From positions 1-64,000 of the forward strand of contig CALUYW010000015.1 in assembly GCA_944325105.1 (NCBI GenBank): DNA of 64,000 bases. The letters are read 5' to 3'. Shown in pieces: positions 45,253 through 54,473 of the stretch (position 1 is its first letter; every line of letters begins with the position of its first letter). The DNA is from Candidatus Gastranaerophilales bacterium (GTDB lineage Bacteria > Cyanobacteriota > Vampirovibrionia > Gastranaerophilales > Gastranaerophilaceae). The notes under the pieces were generated by a model. That model saw only the letters and a program-made list of their open reading frames with translations. It was not told the origin of the DNA and searched no databases. The position numbers and the translations under genes were made by a program.

Positions 45253-47409
45253 ATGAACGTACTTGACAAAATCATGAAACCAAAATCCATAGCCGTTATT
45301 GGTGCATCAACAAAACCAAAAACTATCGGCTCTGAAATTATGCAAAGACTAAGAGATTATAAATTCAACGGTAATATTTACCCTGTTAATCCAAAAGGCG
45401 GGATAATTGAGGGTTTTCAAGCTTATACTTCAATAAAAGAAGTGCCCTCTGAAGTAGATTTAGCAGTAATTGTGGTAAATTCAAAATTTGTACTTGATAC
45501 AATTGACCAATGCCACGAAAAAGGTATCAAAGGCCTTTGCATAATCACTGCAGGTTTTAAAGAAACAGGAAAAGAAGGTGCCGAACTTGAGCGCCAACTT
45601 CTTCAAAAAGTACGTGATTACGGTATGAGATGCGTAGGCCCTAACTGCTTAGGCGTTCTAAACACAAACGATTCTGTTAAGATGGATGCTACATTTGCAG
45701 AATCACTTCCCGTTAAAGGTGACATCGGTTTTGTTTCTCAATCAGGCGCACTTGGCGGCGGTATTTTAAACATTTTAAAAGACTTAAACCTTGGTTTTGC
45801 TCAATTTGTTTCAATCGGTAACCAAGCTGATATTAACGCTGAAACAATGCTTGAATACTGGGAAAATGACGATGATGTAAAACAAATTCTCTTGTATATG
45901 GAATCAATCCAAAATCCCCAAAACTTCAGAAAACTTGCTTCAAGAATTACAAAGAAAAAACCAATCTTAGCTCTTAAAGCAGGCCGCAGCGCAGCAGGGG
46001 CATCAGCTGCAAGCTCTCACACAGGTTCTCTTGCAGGTGCGGATAAAGCAGCCGCTGCACTTTTAAAACAATCAGGCGTTATAAGAGAATTTTCGCTTAA
46101 AAACCTTTTTGCTAACGCAAAAGCATTTTCTAACTGCCCTATTCCAAAAGGCAACAGAGTAGCTATCATTACTAACTCAGGCGGCCCCGGCATTATGGCA
46201 ACGGATGCTGTTTGTGAATCAGGTATGCAAATGGCAAAAATAACAGACGAAACAAAAGAAAAATTAAGAAGCTTCCTGCCTGCTGCAGCATCTGTTAAAA
46301 ACCCTATCGATATGATAGCGTCAGCTCCTATCGAACACTACAAACAAACTCTTGAAACAGTTCTTGAAGATGAAAACGTAGATATGATAGCAGTTATCTA
46401 TCTGCCGTTCTTAGGCTTAAAAGACATTGACGTTGCTCAAGCACTTATGGAAATAAAAGCCAAAAATCCCCAAAAACCAATCATCGGTGTATTTATGACA
46501 ACATCTGATTTCTTTGTAAAAATCTCAAATATGGATGTTAATATGCCGTTTTACATGTACGCCGAAGAAGCTGCTGAGGCTATGACAAGACTTGATGAAC
46601 AACGCAGATGGATGGAAACTCCTCAAGGCAGCATTCCCTCATTCAATGTTGATAAAGCAAAAGTAGAAACTATTATCAAAAACTCTCTAAAAGAAGGACG
46701 TGACCAGCTTACAACTCTTGAGTCAATCGATGTGCTTGAAGCATACGGTATCAGAGCTTGCAAATACGGTCTTGCCACAAATGAAGAAGAAGTTGCAAAA
46801 CTCGGTAATCAAATCGGCTACCCTGTTGTTATGAAAATGACTTCAAAAACAACTTCGCACAAAACTGACGTTGGCGGTGTAGTTGTAAACATTAAAGACG
46901 AAGCACAATTAAGAAACGAATACAAAGCACTTCTTCAAAGACTTGAAGCAAAAGGACTTTTAGAAGGTCTTGAGGGTGTAATCATCCAAGAAATGGTAAA
47001 AGGCTCTCGCGAGATGGTTTGCGGTATTGCTACAGACCCTCAATACGGTCCTATGATGATGTTTGGTCTTGGCGGTGTATTTGTTGAAGTTATGAAAGAC
47101 GTAACATTTAGAATTGCACCTCTTACAGACAACGATGCAATGGATATGATTAAATCAGTTAAAGCTTATAAACTTCTTGAAGGCGCAAGAGGTACAACAC
47201 CCGCTCAAATCGGACAAATTCAAGAAACGCTTTTAAGATTATCTCAACTTGTAAGCGATTATAAATTCATTGACGAGCTTGATATCAACCCGCTTTTAAT
47301 ATCTGAAAAAACAGGTGAAGGCATAGCAGTTGACGGACGTATTAAAGTTCGCCTCGAAGAAGCTAAAAAAGCTCTTGGTATGGATGATGCCTGCGCTTGC
47401 GCTAAGTAA
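45253..47409 (+). CDS. Acetate/acyl-CoA ligase (ADP-forming)
   Basis: Converts acyl-CoA, ADP and phosphate to the acid, CoA and ATP, an energy-yielding step typical of anaerobic fermenters. The 718 residues are a fused alpha-beta form. There is an N-terminal CoA-binding Rossmann domain (AVIGASTKPKTIGSEI) and ligase domains with GPNCLGVLNTN. The phospho-histidine region SSHTGSLAGADKA is near residue 257. A C-terminal ATP-grasp domain has GYPVVMKMTSKTTSHKTDVG and VIIQEMVKGSREM. The tail ends DDACACAK, with two cysteines beyond the usual end. It lies 19 bases after the radical SAM gene. Confidence 0.95.
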   Translation: MNVLDKIMKPKSIAVIGASTKPKTIGSEIMQRLRDYKFNGNIYPVNPKGGIIEGFQAYTSIKEVPSEVDLAVIVVNSKFVLDTIDQCHEKGIKGLCIITAGFKETGKEGAELERQLLQKVRDYGMRCVGPNCLGVLNTNDSVKMDATFAESLPVKGDIGFVSQSGALGGGILNILKDLNLGFAQFVSIGNQADINAETMLEYWENDDDVKQILLYMESIQNPQNFRKLASRITKKKPILALKAGRSAAGASAASSHTGSLAGADKAAAALLKQSGVIREFSLKNLFANAKAFSNCPIPKGNRVAIITNSGGPGIMATDAVCESGMQMAKITDETKEKLRSFLPAAASVKNPIDMIASAPIEHYKQTLETVLEDENVDMIAVIYLPFLGLKDIDVAQALMEIKAKNPQKPIIGVFMTTSDFFVKISNMDVNMPFYMYAEEAAEAMTRLDEQRRWMETPQGSIPSFNVDKAKVETIIKNSLKEGRDQLTTLESIDVLEAYGIRACKYGLATNEEEVAKLGNQIGYPVVMKMTSKTTSHKTDVGGVVVNIKDEAQLRNEYKALLQRLEAKGLLEGLEGVIIQEMVKGSREMVCGIATDPQYGPMMMFGLGGVFVEVMKDVTFRIAPLTDNDAMDMIKSVKAYKLLEGARGTTPAQIGQIQETLLRLSQLVSDYKFIDELDINPLLISEKTGEGIAVDGRIKVRLEEAKKALGMDDACACAK

Positions 47410-47423
47410 GAGTACAACTATAT

Positions 47424-47460
47424 TGCATAAATCCCCGCACAATATGCGGGGATTTATGCA
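47424..47460 (+). terminator. Strong hairpin after the acyl-CoA ligase gene
   Basis: A perfect 16-base stem (TGCATAAATCCCCGCA with its complement) and a five-base loop, 15 bases past the stop. The T run is weak, so it may act in RNA stability as well as termination. Confidence 0.75.
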
Positions 47461-47490
47461 TAATTAGTATTACTTGAGTAATATAGGTAA

Positions 47491-47519
47491 TTGCAACATT
47501 ATTAAAAATAAGTTATATT
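47491..47519 (+). promoter_or_regulatory. Promoter of the cassette gene
   Basis: TTGCAA and TATATT are separated by 17 bases, 33 bases before the start codon. GGAGAGG follows as the ribosome site. Confidence 0.45.
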
Positions 47520-47552
47520 GTTCTTATCGCATACATAGCTGGAGAGGTTAAA

Positions 47553-48434
47553 ATGACGCTAAAAGGAAGGGTTGAAGAAACTGATAGAGGCTACATTTGG
47601 ATTGCTGAAAGCAATAGTTGTAAATCATGCAAAGAGCTAAGTGGTAAAAAATATAATAATACAGATAAAATTCCACAAAAACCACATCCTAACTGCAAAT
47701 GCAGAATTGAGATAGATACAAATAAAATAGAAACAGAAAGCAAAAATAAAAAAACCGAAAATTCTTTTTATACAAAATATAGAACAGCCGTAATGATATA
47801 CAAATTATGGCAAATTCTCAATCAAGCAAGAAGAAACAAACTTTTATTGGATAATGGAATACCTATATATGCTTATGTAAAAAATGAACCAATAGCCAAG
47901 AACTTTTGGTCACTTGCATCAAAACAGTTTCAAGATAGCTACGATTTCATCAAAATAAATGGTAAAACATACAAATCTACAGAAGAGTTAATTAAAGATA
48001 AAAATTTATACAGATTCAAAGACGATATCAAAAACAAAATCAAATCACAATTCCAAAAGAACGATGTGTTAGGGGTATACTTGCATGAAAATAGTATTGT
48101 ATCAAAAGCGATTGAAAACTCGCAGGAATTTAAAGAATTTTTGCAAAACAATATAAATGACATAAAAACTAATGAAAGTATCAAGCAAACTTCAATAGCT
48201 TTTAAAAAAGAATTAAGCCCAGATTTGTACCATGCCTTTGGAAAAGTCCAGGTTTTGGAATCAAAAATCGATAACATAAATAATTGCATAACAACCTACA
48301 TTTTAGATACATACGATTTTAACCCAAATGAAGGTGGAATAATTGAAATGGCACGCAAAATTCAAAATGTAAAAATGTTAACCCCATACTACACAATTAT
48401 CAAAGTTATCACTAAAACAAATAAAGTTTTATAA
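47553..48434 (+). CDS. Cassette protein with phage Mu-F-like Cys motif (possible effector)
   Basis: A 293-residue protein with no signal peptide. The N-terminus (residues 16-52) has W, then C23-x2-C26, LSGKKY and PQKPHPNCKC, ending at C50. This is the motif that closes many phage Mu-F-type head morphogenesis proteins and some polymorphic toxins, where it forms a metal-bound or disulphide cap. The rest is lysine-rich and unlike known enzymes; its end (DTYDFNPNEGGIIEMARKI, then LTPYYTI) recalls the C-terminal region of secreted toxins. Base composition is more AT-rich than the neighbours. A four-helix membrane protein follows 13 bases later. Function not established. Confidence 0.62.
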   Translation: MTLKGRVEETDRGYIWIAESNSCKSCKELSGKKYNNTDKIPQKPHPNCKCRIEIDTNKIETESKNKKTENSFYTKYRTAVMIYKLWQILNQARRNKLLLDNGIPIYAYVKNEPIAKNFWSLASKQFQDSYDFIKINGKTYKSTEELIKDKNLYRFKDDIKNKIKSQFQKNDVLGVYLHENSIVSKAIENSQEFKEFLQNNINDIKTNESIKQTSIAFKKELSPDLYHAFGKVQVLESKIDNINNCITTYILDTYDFNPNEGGIIEMARKIQNVKMLTPYYTIIKVITKTNKVL

Positions 48435-48447
48435 TATAAAAATAACA

Positions 48448-48912
48448 ATGAAAAATAACACTATGAATCAACGCTTGGAAAAAAATTTACTTGTCTTTCT
48501 GCACATATTGCACTACTTCACAAGTTTGATATTTTTTTTAATATCGTCGATTTTAATATCTTTCTTTGGTTCATTTGTAAAAATACCAAACTGCCTTATA
48601 TACCTATTGGTCTTTTTAGCCTGTTTTTACTATAAATTTGTATTTTTCCCTACGGAAATAACAAAATATATTTTAAATTTTCCAAATAGCAGATATGCAT
48701 TATTCCTAAAAACAGAAAAATGCCGGTTGATACTAATAACCGCACTGATTGACATTTTTGCCAACATGGCCATATCGTTTATTTTTTATGATTTTGCGAA
48801 AATAATAACCCTAAAGGACAGTTTATTTTTTGTTTTTACTGTATATATACTATCAAGTGGCGGTTTAGTTTTTAGTTATATTGTTACATTCTTAAAATTA
48901 AGAAATAAATAA
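48448..48912 (+). CDS. Four-helix membrane protein (possible immunity partner)
   Basis: A 154-residue polytopic membrane protein with hydrophobic helices at about residues 12-35, 50-68, 92-115 and 128-150. There are few polar motifs, and cysteines and phenylalanines are frequent. No family recognised. Directly downstream of the candidate effector with a 13-base gap and no promoter between, it sits where immunity proteins usually lie. Its own Shine-Dalgarno is poor, which points to coupling with the upstream gene. Confidence 0.6.
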   Translation: MKNNTMNQRLEKNLLVFLHILHYFTSLIFFLISSILISFFGSFVKIPNCLIYLLVFLACFYYKFVFFPTEITKYILNFPNSRYALFLKTEKCRLILITALIDIFANMAISFIFYDFAKIITLKDSLFFVFTVYILSSGGLVFSYIVTFLKLRNK

Positions 48913-48973
48913 TTCTTTAACAAAAATTTATATATCCAATATTGCCCGACTGACTGGTATTTTAGACTAATTA

Positions 48974-49012
48974 ATAACCCATGTAACTAATTCTTGTGGG
49001 TTATATTTTTTT
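48974..49012 (+). terminator. Terminator after the cassette
   Basis: ATAACCCA pairs with TGGGTTAT around a 15-base loop, followed by a long T run. Confidence 0.78.
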
Positions 49013-49059
49013 GTTTTTTATGATATAAAAAATATATTAGAAAATTGGAGGCAATAAAT

Positions 49060-50793
49060 ATGGCATCAGAAAAAGTGGGGCAATTTGTATTTATGCTGCA
49101 CTCTCACCTCCCCTATTACAGAAAAGCCGGTATGTGGCCTTTTGGGGAAGAGAACCTTTATGAATGTATGGCAGAAACATATGTTCCTTTGCTTAACATA
49201 ATTTCTGAATTGTATGATGAGGGAATTAAAGCAAAGCTTACTGTAGGTATTACCCCTATACTTGCAGAACAGTTAAACGATGAACACTTAAAAGAAGGCT
49301 TTATAAAATACCTTGACTCACGAATTGAAGCCGTATCGGGTGATTTAGAACGCTATCCTGACCCTGAGGTTGCGCACTCTCAACACCTTAAATACCTTGC
49401 AAAATACTACTATGATTGGTTTAATCACATCAAGGATTTGTTTATCAACAAGTTTAACAAAGACCTTATTGCAGGTTTTAAAAAATATCAAGACTTAGAA
49501 TGTATCGAAATTACTACATCAGGTGCAACACACGGTTTCTCACCTCTTTTAGCAACCGATACAAACTTAAATGCACAGTTCAAAGTAGGTTCAGACACTA
49601 CAAAACGCCTTTTCGGCAAAAAAGCAAAAGGCTGCTGGCTGCCTGAATGTGCTTACAGACAAGGATATGAATTTATAGGAAAAGACGGCAAGAAAAAATG
49701 GCGTCCGGCTATTGAAGTTACACTTCAAAATAACGACATAGAGTACTTCTTTACCGAATCTCACGTTATTGAAGGCGGTAACTCAATAGGAAACAGAAGA
49801 ACAATCGGAGTTTACGGAAACATTGAATACATCCCGCTTCCTCAAAGAGAAAAAACGGGATATGATACCTACAGTGCATACTGGTTACCGGATGCACAGG
49901 TAGCCGTGATGGGTAGAAATGACAGAGCAGGTTTTCAGGTATGGTCAGCAGCCGACGGTTATCCGGGTGATGGCTGCTATAGAGAATTCCACAGAAAAGA
50001 CCCGAACTCGGGTATGCATTACTGGAGAATAACTTCATCTACTACAGACCTTGGAGACAAAATGCTCTATGACCCTGTACTTGCAATGAGTCAGGTTAAT
50101 TCAAACTCAGACCACTACACAACTCTTATCTACCACTTGCTAAACGACTACAAAATGGCAAACGGCGGCAAAGAAGGCCTTGTAATGGTATCATTTGATA
50201 CAGAATTATACGGTCACTGGTGGTTTGAAGGTGTGGAATTTATTAAACAAGTTATTAAAAAATTCCACCAATACCTGCCTGAAGTTGAAAGAATGACAGC
50301 AGGCGAATACTTAAAAGCTCACCCGCCGACGGAAGCTATTCAAATCCCTGAATCAAGCTGGGGTCAAGGCGGACACTTCTGGGTATGGCAAAACCACTTA
50401 ACAGAGTGGATGTGGCCTATTATTCACGCTTGCGAAAAAAGAATAATAGAAATCGTTGCAAAACACGAAAAGCAGCCTGAAGATAAACTACTTCTAAGAG
50501 CACTAAATCAACTCGCAAGAGAAAATCTTCTTTTGCAAAGTTCAGACTGGCCGTTCTTGATTACAACATGGCAGGCTAAAGACTACGCAACAGACAGATT
50601 TAGAGAACACGTTGAAAGATTTGAAAAAATTGCAGATATGATTGAAAACAATTCAATCAACAACGATGAACTTGTTGCAATTGAGTCAATCGACAACTGC
50701 TTCCCTGAAATTGACTACAGAGTTTATCTTCCCATTGAAGAGGGCGTTATTCCTCAACAAGAAAAAAGACTCGCTCCGCTATACACGGACTAA
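49060..50793 (+). CDS. Glycoside hydrolase family 57 (alpha-glucan branching/amylase type)
   Basis: A 577-residue enzyme acting on alpha-1,4-glucans, probably glycogen metabolism. The start is ATG at 49060, with TTGGAGG eight bases upstream. The (beta/alpha)7 barrel shows MLHSHLPYYRKAGMWPFGEE at the N-terminus and the catalytic nucleophile Glu in GCWLPECAY (about residue 190). The likely acid Asp is in VSFDTELYGHWWFEGVEF. A GH57 C-terminal helical domain follows. Length and motifs fit the branching-enzyme group better than 4-alpha-glucanotransferase. It stands alone with a strong terminator. Confidence 0.88.
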   Translation: MASEKVGQFVFMLHSHLPYYRKAGMWPFGEENLYECMAETYVPLLNIISELYDEGIKAKLTVGITPILAEQLNDEHLKEGFIKYLDSRIEAVSGDLERYPDPEVAHSQHLKYLAKYYYDWFNHIKDLFINKFNKDLIAGFKKYQDLECIEITTSGATHGFSPLLATDTNLNAQFKVGSDTTKRLFGKKAKGCWLPECAYRQGYEFIGKDGKKKWRPAIEVTLQNNDIEYFFTESHVIEGGNSIGNRRTIGVYGNIEYIPLPQREKTGYDTYSAYWLPDAQVAVMGRNDRAGFQVWSAADGYPGDGCYREFHRKDPNSGMHYWRITSSTTDLGDKMLYDPVLAMSQVNSNSDHYTTLIYHLLNDYKMANGGKEGLVMVSFDTELYGHWWFEGVEFIKQVIKKFHQYLPEVERMTAGEYLKAHPPTEAIQIPESSWGQGGHFWVWQNHLTEWMWPIIHACEKRIIEIVAKHEKQPEDKLLLRALNQLARENLLLQSSDWPFLITTWQAKDYATDRFREHVERFEKIADMIENNSINNDELVAIESIDNCFPEIDYRVYLPIEEGVIPQQEKRLAPLYTD

Positions 50794-50813
50794 GCGGATA
50801 TAAATATTTTATT

Positions 50814-50848
50814 AAACCCTGAAAAGTTTTTTCTTTTCAGGGTTTTTT
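50814..50848 (+). terminator. Terminator after the GH57 gene
   Basis: A perfect 13-base stem, AAACCCTGAAAAG with its complement, followed by a T run. Confidence 0.9.
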
Positions 50849-50882
50849 GGTGTAGAATATTATCAAAAAAGGAATGATTTTT

Positions 50883-51539
50883 ATGAAAACTTTAAGCAAA
50901 AATATCTGCGTAATTAACCACCCGTTAGTAAAACACAATCTCGCGGTTCTAAGGGATGAAAAAACTGACGGAGAAAAGTTCAGATGTGCGCTAAGACGCA
51001 TTTCATACGCGGTTTTTCTTGAAGCTTCAAAAAATCTTCCAACAGAAACAAAAAAAATCAAAACCCCGATTTGCGAATGTGAAAACGATGTAATAAAAAA
51101 TGACACAAACATAATAATAGCGCCGATTTTACGCGCAGGAATGATGTTTTGTGAAGTAGCGCAAGAGATGATGCCACAAGCTCACATTCACCACCTTGGT
51201 ATGTATAGAGATGAGAGAACTCTGCAGCCTGTTTGGTACTACAATAAAATTTCCGAAGCGCCAAAAAACCCAAAAGAAACTTATGTCTTTGTGCTTGACC
51301 CGATGCTTGCAACAGGAAACTCCTCGGTTGACGGGGTCGGCAATTTTGTTAAAAAGGGCATACCTCAAGAAAACATTACTTTTGTTTGCCTGCTCGCTGC
51401 ACCTCAAGGTGTTGAGCGCTTAAGCTCTGTTTTTCCCGATGTTAAAATCATCACCTGCTCAATAGATAAAGAACTTAACGCCAAAGGATACATTGTCCCA
51501 GGTCTTGGCGATGCCGGTGATAGAATATTTAACACGTAG
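50883..51539 (+). CDS. upp: Uracil phosphoribosyltransferase
   Basis: Salvages uracil with PRPP to UMP. The start is taken at the ATG at 50883, with AAAAGGA nine bases upstream; another ATG at 50874 sits too close to that site. The 218 residues show ILRAGMMFCEVAQ and the PRPP loop VLDPMLATGNSS, with the uracil-binding GYIVPGLGDAGDR near the C-terminus. It is monocistronic. Confidence 0.93.
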   Translation: MKTLSKNICVINHPLVKHNLAVLRDEKTDGEKFRCALRRISYAVFLEASKNLPTETKKIKTPICECENDVIKNDTNIIIAPILRAGMMFCEVAQEMMPQAHIHHLGMYRDERTLQPVWYYNKISEAPKNPKETYVFVLDPMLATGNSSVDGVGNFVKKGIPQENITFVCLLAAPQGVERLSSVFPDVKIITCSIDKELNAKGYIVPGLGDAGDRIFNT

Positions 51540-51567
51540 TTAAAATGTATGAAAATTACCTAAACAA

Positions 51568-51597
51568 TTAACATAATTATACATTTTGTTGTATAAT
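51568..51597 (+). promoter_or_regulatory. Promoter of the pxpA-yvcK-panBC operon
   Basis: TTAACA and a perfect TATAAT are separated by 18 bases. The predicted start is about 34 bases before pxpA's GTG. Confidence 0.6.
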
Positions 51598-51637
51598 TTT
51601 TACATAATCAGTTAGAGGATTTTAAAGGAATAAATTA

Positions 51638-52279
51638 GTGTTTGATTTCAACTGCGATTGCGCACAGGAGTATGGGGTATACAAAAACGAAAAAGAGCTC
51701 GAGGTAGCTCAGTATATGAGTTCAATAAATATCGCCGCAGGGTTTCACGCAGGTGACCCCCTAAGCATTAAAAAAGCTCTTGAGTTTGCAAAAGAGCACG
51801 ATGTATCAATAGGCGCGCACATCGGCTATCAAGACATTCAGGGCTTTGGTTCAAGAAAAGTTGAACTGACAGATGAAGAAATTGAAACAACCGTTATATA
51901 CCAAATAGGTGCTATTGCTTCATTTGCGCAGGCTATGGGACTTGAAATTGAACATGTAAGGCTGCATGGGGCAATGAAAAATGAGATGAATAACAACATC
52001 GAATTTGCAAAAAAAGTTGCTCTTGCAATAAAAAAATACAATCCTTGGCTTAACTTATATGTCAATAATCCTCAAACAAAAGAAATTCTTGAAAAGGAAA
52101 CCGATATAAAATGCGCATATGAAGTGGATTTTGAAGAATTTGGAACGATAAGACAAATAAGAGAGCTTGAAATCAAGCCTGATACTCTTCATTTTAAAGA
52201 CATAGAAAGCGCAAAACGCGCGCGCGAAGTGCTTAAGCCAACTCCTGTTAACTACAACCGCGTCGGAGGTCAAATTTAG
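51638..52279 (+). CDS. pxpA: 5-oxoprolinase subunit A-like (LamB/YcsF)
   Basis: A 213-residue protein of the LamB/YcsF family. PxpA works with PxpB and PxpC to open 5-oxoproline with ATP. The NCD motif near the start, INIAAGFHAGDP and VSIGAHIGYQDIQGFGSRKV match the family core. It is shorter than typical PxpA (around 250) and lacks part of the C-terminus. No pxpB or pxpC is present nearby, so activity is uncertain. It starts at GTG with AAAGGA upstream and lies five bases ahead of the yvcK homologue. Confidence 0.85.
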   Translation: MFDFNCDCAQEYGVYKNEKELEVAQYMSSINIAAGFHAGDPLSIKKALEFAKEHDVSIGAHIGYQDIQGFGSRKVELTDEEIETTVIYQIGAIASFAQAMGLEIEHVRLHGAMKNEMNNNIEFAKKVALAIKKYNPWLNLYVNNPQTKEILEKETDIKCAYEVDFEEFGTIRQIRELEIKPDTLHFKDIESAKRAREVLKPTPVNYNRVGGQI

Positions 52280-52284
52280 GCATT

Positions 52285-53628
52285 ATGAAAATTTTTAAAA
52301 GGAAAGTAAAAATACCAAAAGACGCTATCTGGCTTGTTCCCGGGCTAAAAATCAAAAGATGGTTCGCACTTATCATTATAGGTTCAGTCCTTGCAGCGCT
52401 TGGACTTACGTTTTTATTCAAGCTTGAGCCTATATATTTTATAGTTGAAACTGCAAAAAAAATTGTTCACGTGCTCCCTCCCGAGCCTGTAGGCTTTGTA
52501 TTTATACTCCTTGGAGCAATAATTTTTATTCAAGCATGGAAAAAAACAAACTTCACAACTCTCGGACTTAATGAAGAAAGAAGACAAAAGTCTTTTGGTG
52601 AAGTAATTTATCGCAAAATGAAACTTGACCACGGGCCAAAAATCGTTGCCGTAGGCGGAGGCACGGGCCTGTCTACCATGCTAAAAGGTCTTAAAAAAAT
52701 AACAAACAATATTACGGCTATTGTAACCGTTGGAGATGATGGCGGTTCATCAGGACGCTTAAGAGAAGAAATGGGCGTTTTGCCCCCAGGGGACATCAGA
52801 AACTGTATTGCAGCCTTAGCAGATGATGAAGACATTGTGACAAAACTCTTCCAATACAGATTTAAAACAGGCGAAGGGCTTGAGGGTCATAGCTTTGGCA
52901 ATTTATTTATAACTGCTATGTCAAATATCTGCGGAGATATGATTAGCGCCATTAAAGAATCCTCTAAAGTTCTTTTGATAAGAGGCAGGGTCTTACCTGC
53001 CACAACAGATGATATGCGTCTTGTAGCAAAAATGGAGGATGGCTCAATCGTTAAAGGCGAAAGCCACATACCCGAAGCAGGTAAAAAAATTATAGAGCTG
53101 TCTTGTGAACCCAAAAACTGTAAACCCTCTCAAGATGTAATTGAAGCCATAAATAACGCAGATTTAATAGTTCTTGGCCCGGGCAGCTTATATACTTCAA
53201 TTACTCCAAACCTTCTTGTAAAAGAAATATCGGAAGCAATTTTGAACTCAAAAGCAAAAAAGATATATGTATGTAACGTAATGACTCAACCCGGCGAAAC
53301 AGATAACTACTCTGCAGCAGACCACGCTGAGGTTTTATTTAAACATGCAAAACTAACTACGGGAATTGTTGATAAAAAACTCTTCGATGCGATTTTAATC
53401 AACAATTTTATGCCTCAAAACCTTGCTAAAAAATATGAAGAAGCCGACTCGCTACCTGTTGAAATTGACACTTCAAGGCTAAAGAAAATGGGACTTGAGA
53501 TTGTTACAAGCAGGTTAATAGAGGACAATAAGGAAGGTCTTGTAAGACATTCGCCCTCAAGATTGGCTAAATCTATTTACTGGTGGTATAAAAGAAGTTC
53601 AAAGAAAAATTTGACCGTAAAAAAATAG
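52285..53628 (+). CDS. yvcK: YvcK/CofD-like gluconeogenesis and cell-shape factor
   Basis: A 447-residue protein of the YvcK family. In Bacillus, YvcK binds UDP-GlcNAc and is needed for gluconeogenic growth and cell shape. Two N-terminal membrane helices (about residues 28-50 and 68-90) precede the Rossmann domain with GGGTGLSTMLKGLK, VGDDGGSSGRLREE and PPGDIRNC. Membrane-anchored versions are common in cyanobacteria. A late GPGSLYTSITPNLLV motif is present. It lies between pxpA and panB in a tight operon. Confidence 0.88.
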   Translation: MKIFKRKVKIPKDAIWLVPGLKIKRWFALIIIGSVLAALGLTFLFKLEPIYFIVETAKKIVHVLPPEPVGFVFILLGAIIFIQAWKKTNFTTLGLNEERRQKSFGEVIYRKMKLDHGPKIVAVGGGTGLSTMLKGLKKITNNITAIVTVGDDGGSSGRLREEMGVLPPGDIRNCIAALADDEDIVTKLFQYRFKTGEGLEGHSFGNLFITAMSNICGDMISAIKESSKVLLIRGRVLPATTDDMRLVAKMEDGSIVKGESHIPEAGKKIIELSCEPKNCKPSQDVIEAINNADLIVLGPGSLYTSITPNLLVKEISEAILNSKAKKIYVCNVMTQPGETDNYSAADHAEVLFKHAKLTTGIVDKKLFDAILINNFMPQNLAKKYEEADSLPVEIDTSRLKKMGLEIVTSRLIEDNKEGLVRHSPSRLAKSIYWWYKRSSKKNLTVKK

Positions 53629-53636
53629 TAGGTTTT

Positions 53637-54473
53637 ATGAAAAAAACTGCAAAAAAGATTATAAATTTTAAAAAACAGGGCAAAAAAATCACTGCTCTTA
53701 CGGCTTACGACTATTCTACAGCTAAATACTTTGATAAAGCGGGAGTAGATATAATTCTTGTCGGCGACTCATTAGCGCAAGTTGCCCTTGGCTACGGTTC
53801 AACAACACAGGTGAGTACCGAAGAGATGCTTGTTTTTACAAAAGCGGTATCAAGGGGAGTTGAAGAAGCACTGGTAGTAGCCGATATGCCGTTTTTATCT
53901 TACCATGTATCAATAGAAGAAGCGGTTAAAAATGCCGGCTTATTTATACAAAGTGGTGCACAAGCAGTTAAAATCGAAGGCGCAAGCCCCTATATTCTCA
54001 AAGTTATTGAACATCTTACACAAAACGGTATTCCTGTTATGGGGCACTTGGGTTTCACACCGCAATACATAAACACAATAGGCGGACATTTTGTCTGTGG
54101 CAAAAATGTAGAGACCACTCTTGAACTTCTGCGTCTGGCACAAGCGCTGGAGCGGGCAGGAGCATTTTCCGTTGTACTTGAAATGGTGCCTACAGAAAGT
54201 TCTAAGTTTATAACACAAAGAATAGACATACCAACAATAGGAATTGGGGGCGGCAAATTCTGCGACGGGCAAATTCTTGTAAGTGATGATATTTTAGGAA
54301 AATATGATGACTTTTGTCCCAAATTTGCAAGAAAATATTCAAGCTTAAAAGATATAATATTTAACGTGGCACATGCATACTGCAACGATGTTGAAAATGA
54401 AAACTTTCCAAATATTCAGGAAAGTTTTACACTGGATAGCGAAGAGGCACAAAAACTTGAAAATTATACATAA
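53637..54473 (+). CDS. panB: 3-methyl-2-oxobutanoate hydroxymethyltransferase
   Basis: First committed step of pantothenate synthesis: makes ketopantoate using methylene-THF. The 278 residues show LTAYDYSTAK, the metal ligand Asp in LVGDSLAQV, the active-site GHLGFTPQYINTIGG and a late IGIGGGKFCDGQILV segment. It starts eight bases after yvcK. A ketopantoate reductase gene (panE) is not here. Confidence 0.95.
   Translation: MKKTAKKIINFKKQGKKITALTAYDYSTAKYFDKAGVDIILVGDSLAQVALGYGSTTQVSTEEMLVFTKAVSRGVEEALVVADMPFLSYHVSIEEAVKNAGLFIQSGAQAVKIEGASPYILKVIEHLTQNGIPVMGHLGFTPQYINTIGGHFVCGKNVETTLELLRLAQALERAGAFSVVLEMVPTESSKFITQRIDIPTIGIGGGKFCDGQILVSDDILGKYDDFCPKFARKYSSLKDIIFNVAHAYCNDVENENFPNIQESFTLDSEEAQKLENYT

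Noticed and set aside
47553-48912. Prophage
   Set aside because: Only the short Cys motif is phage-like. There are no capsid, portal, terminase, integrase or attachment sites around it.
54373-54456. Early ATG start of panC
   Set aside because: It would add 28 basic residues inside panB. The PanC family begins close to the TTG at 54457.
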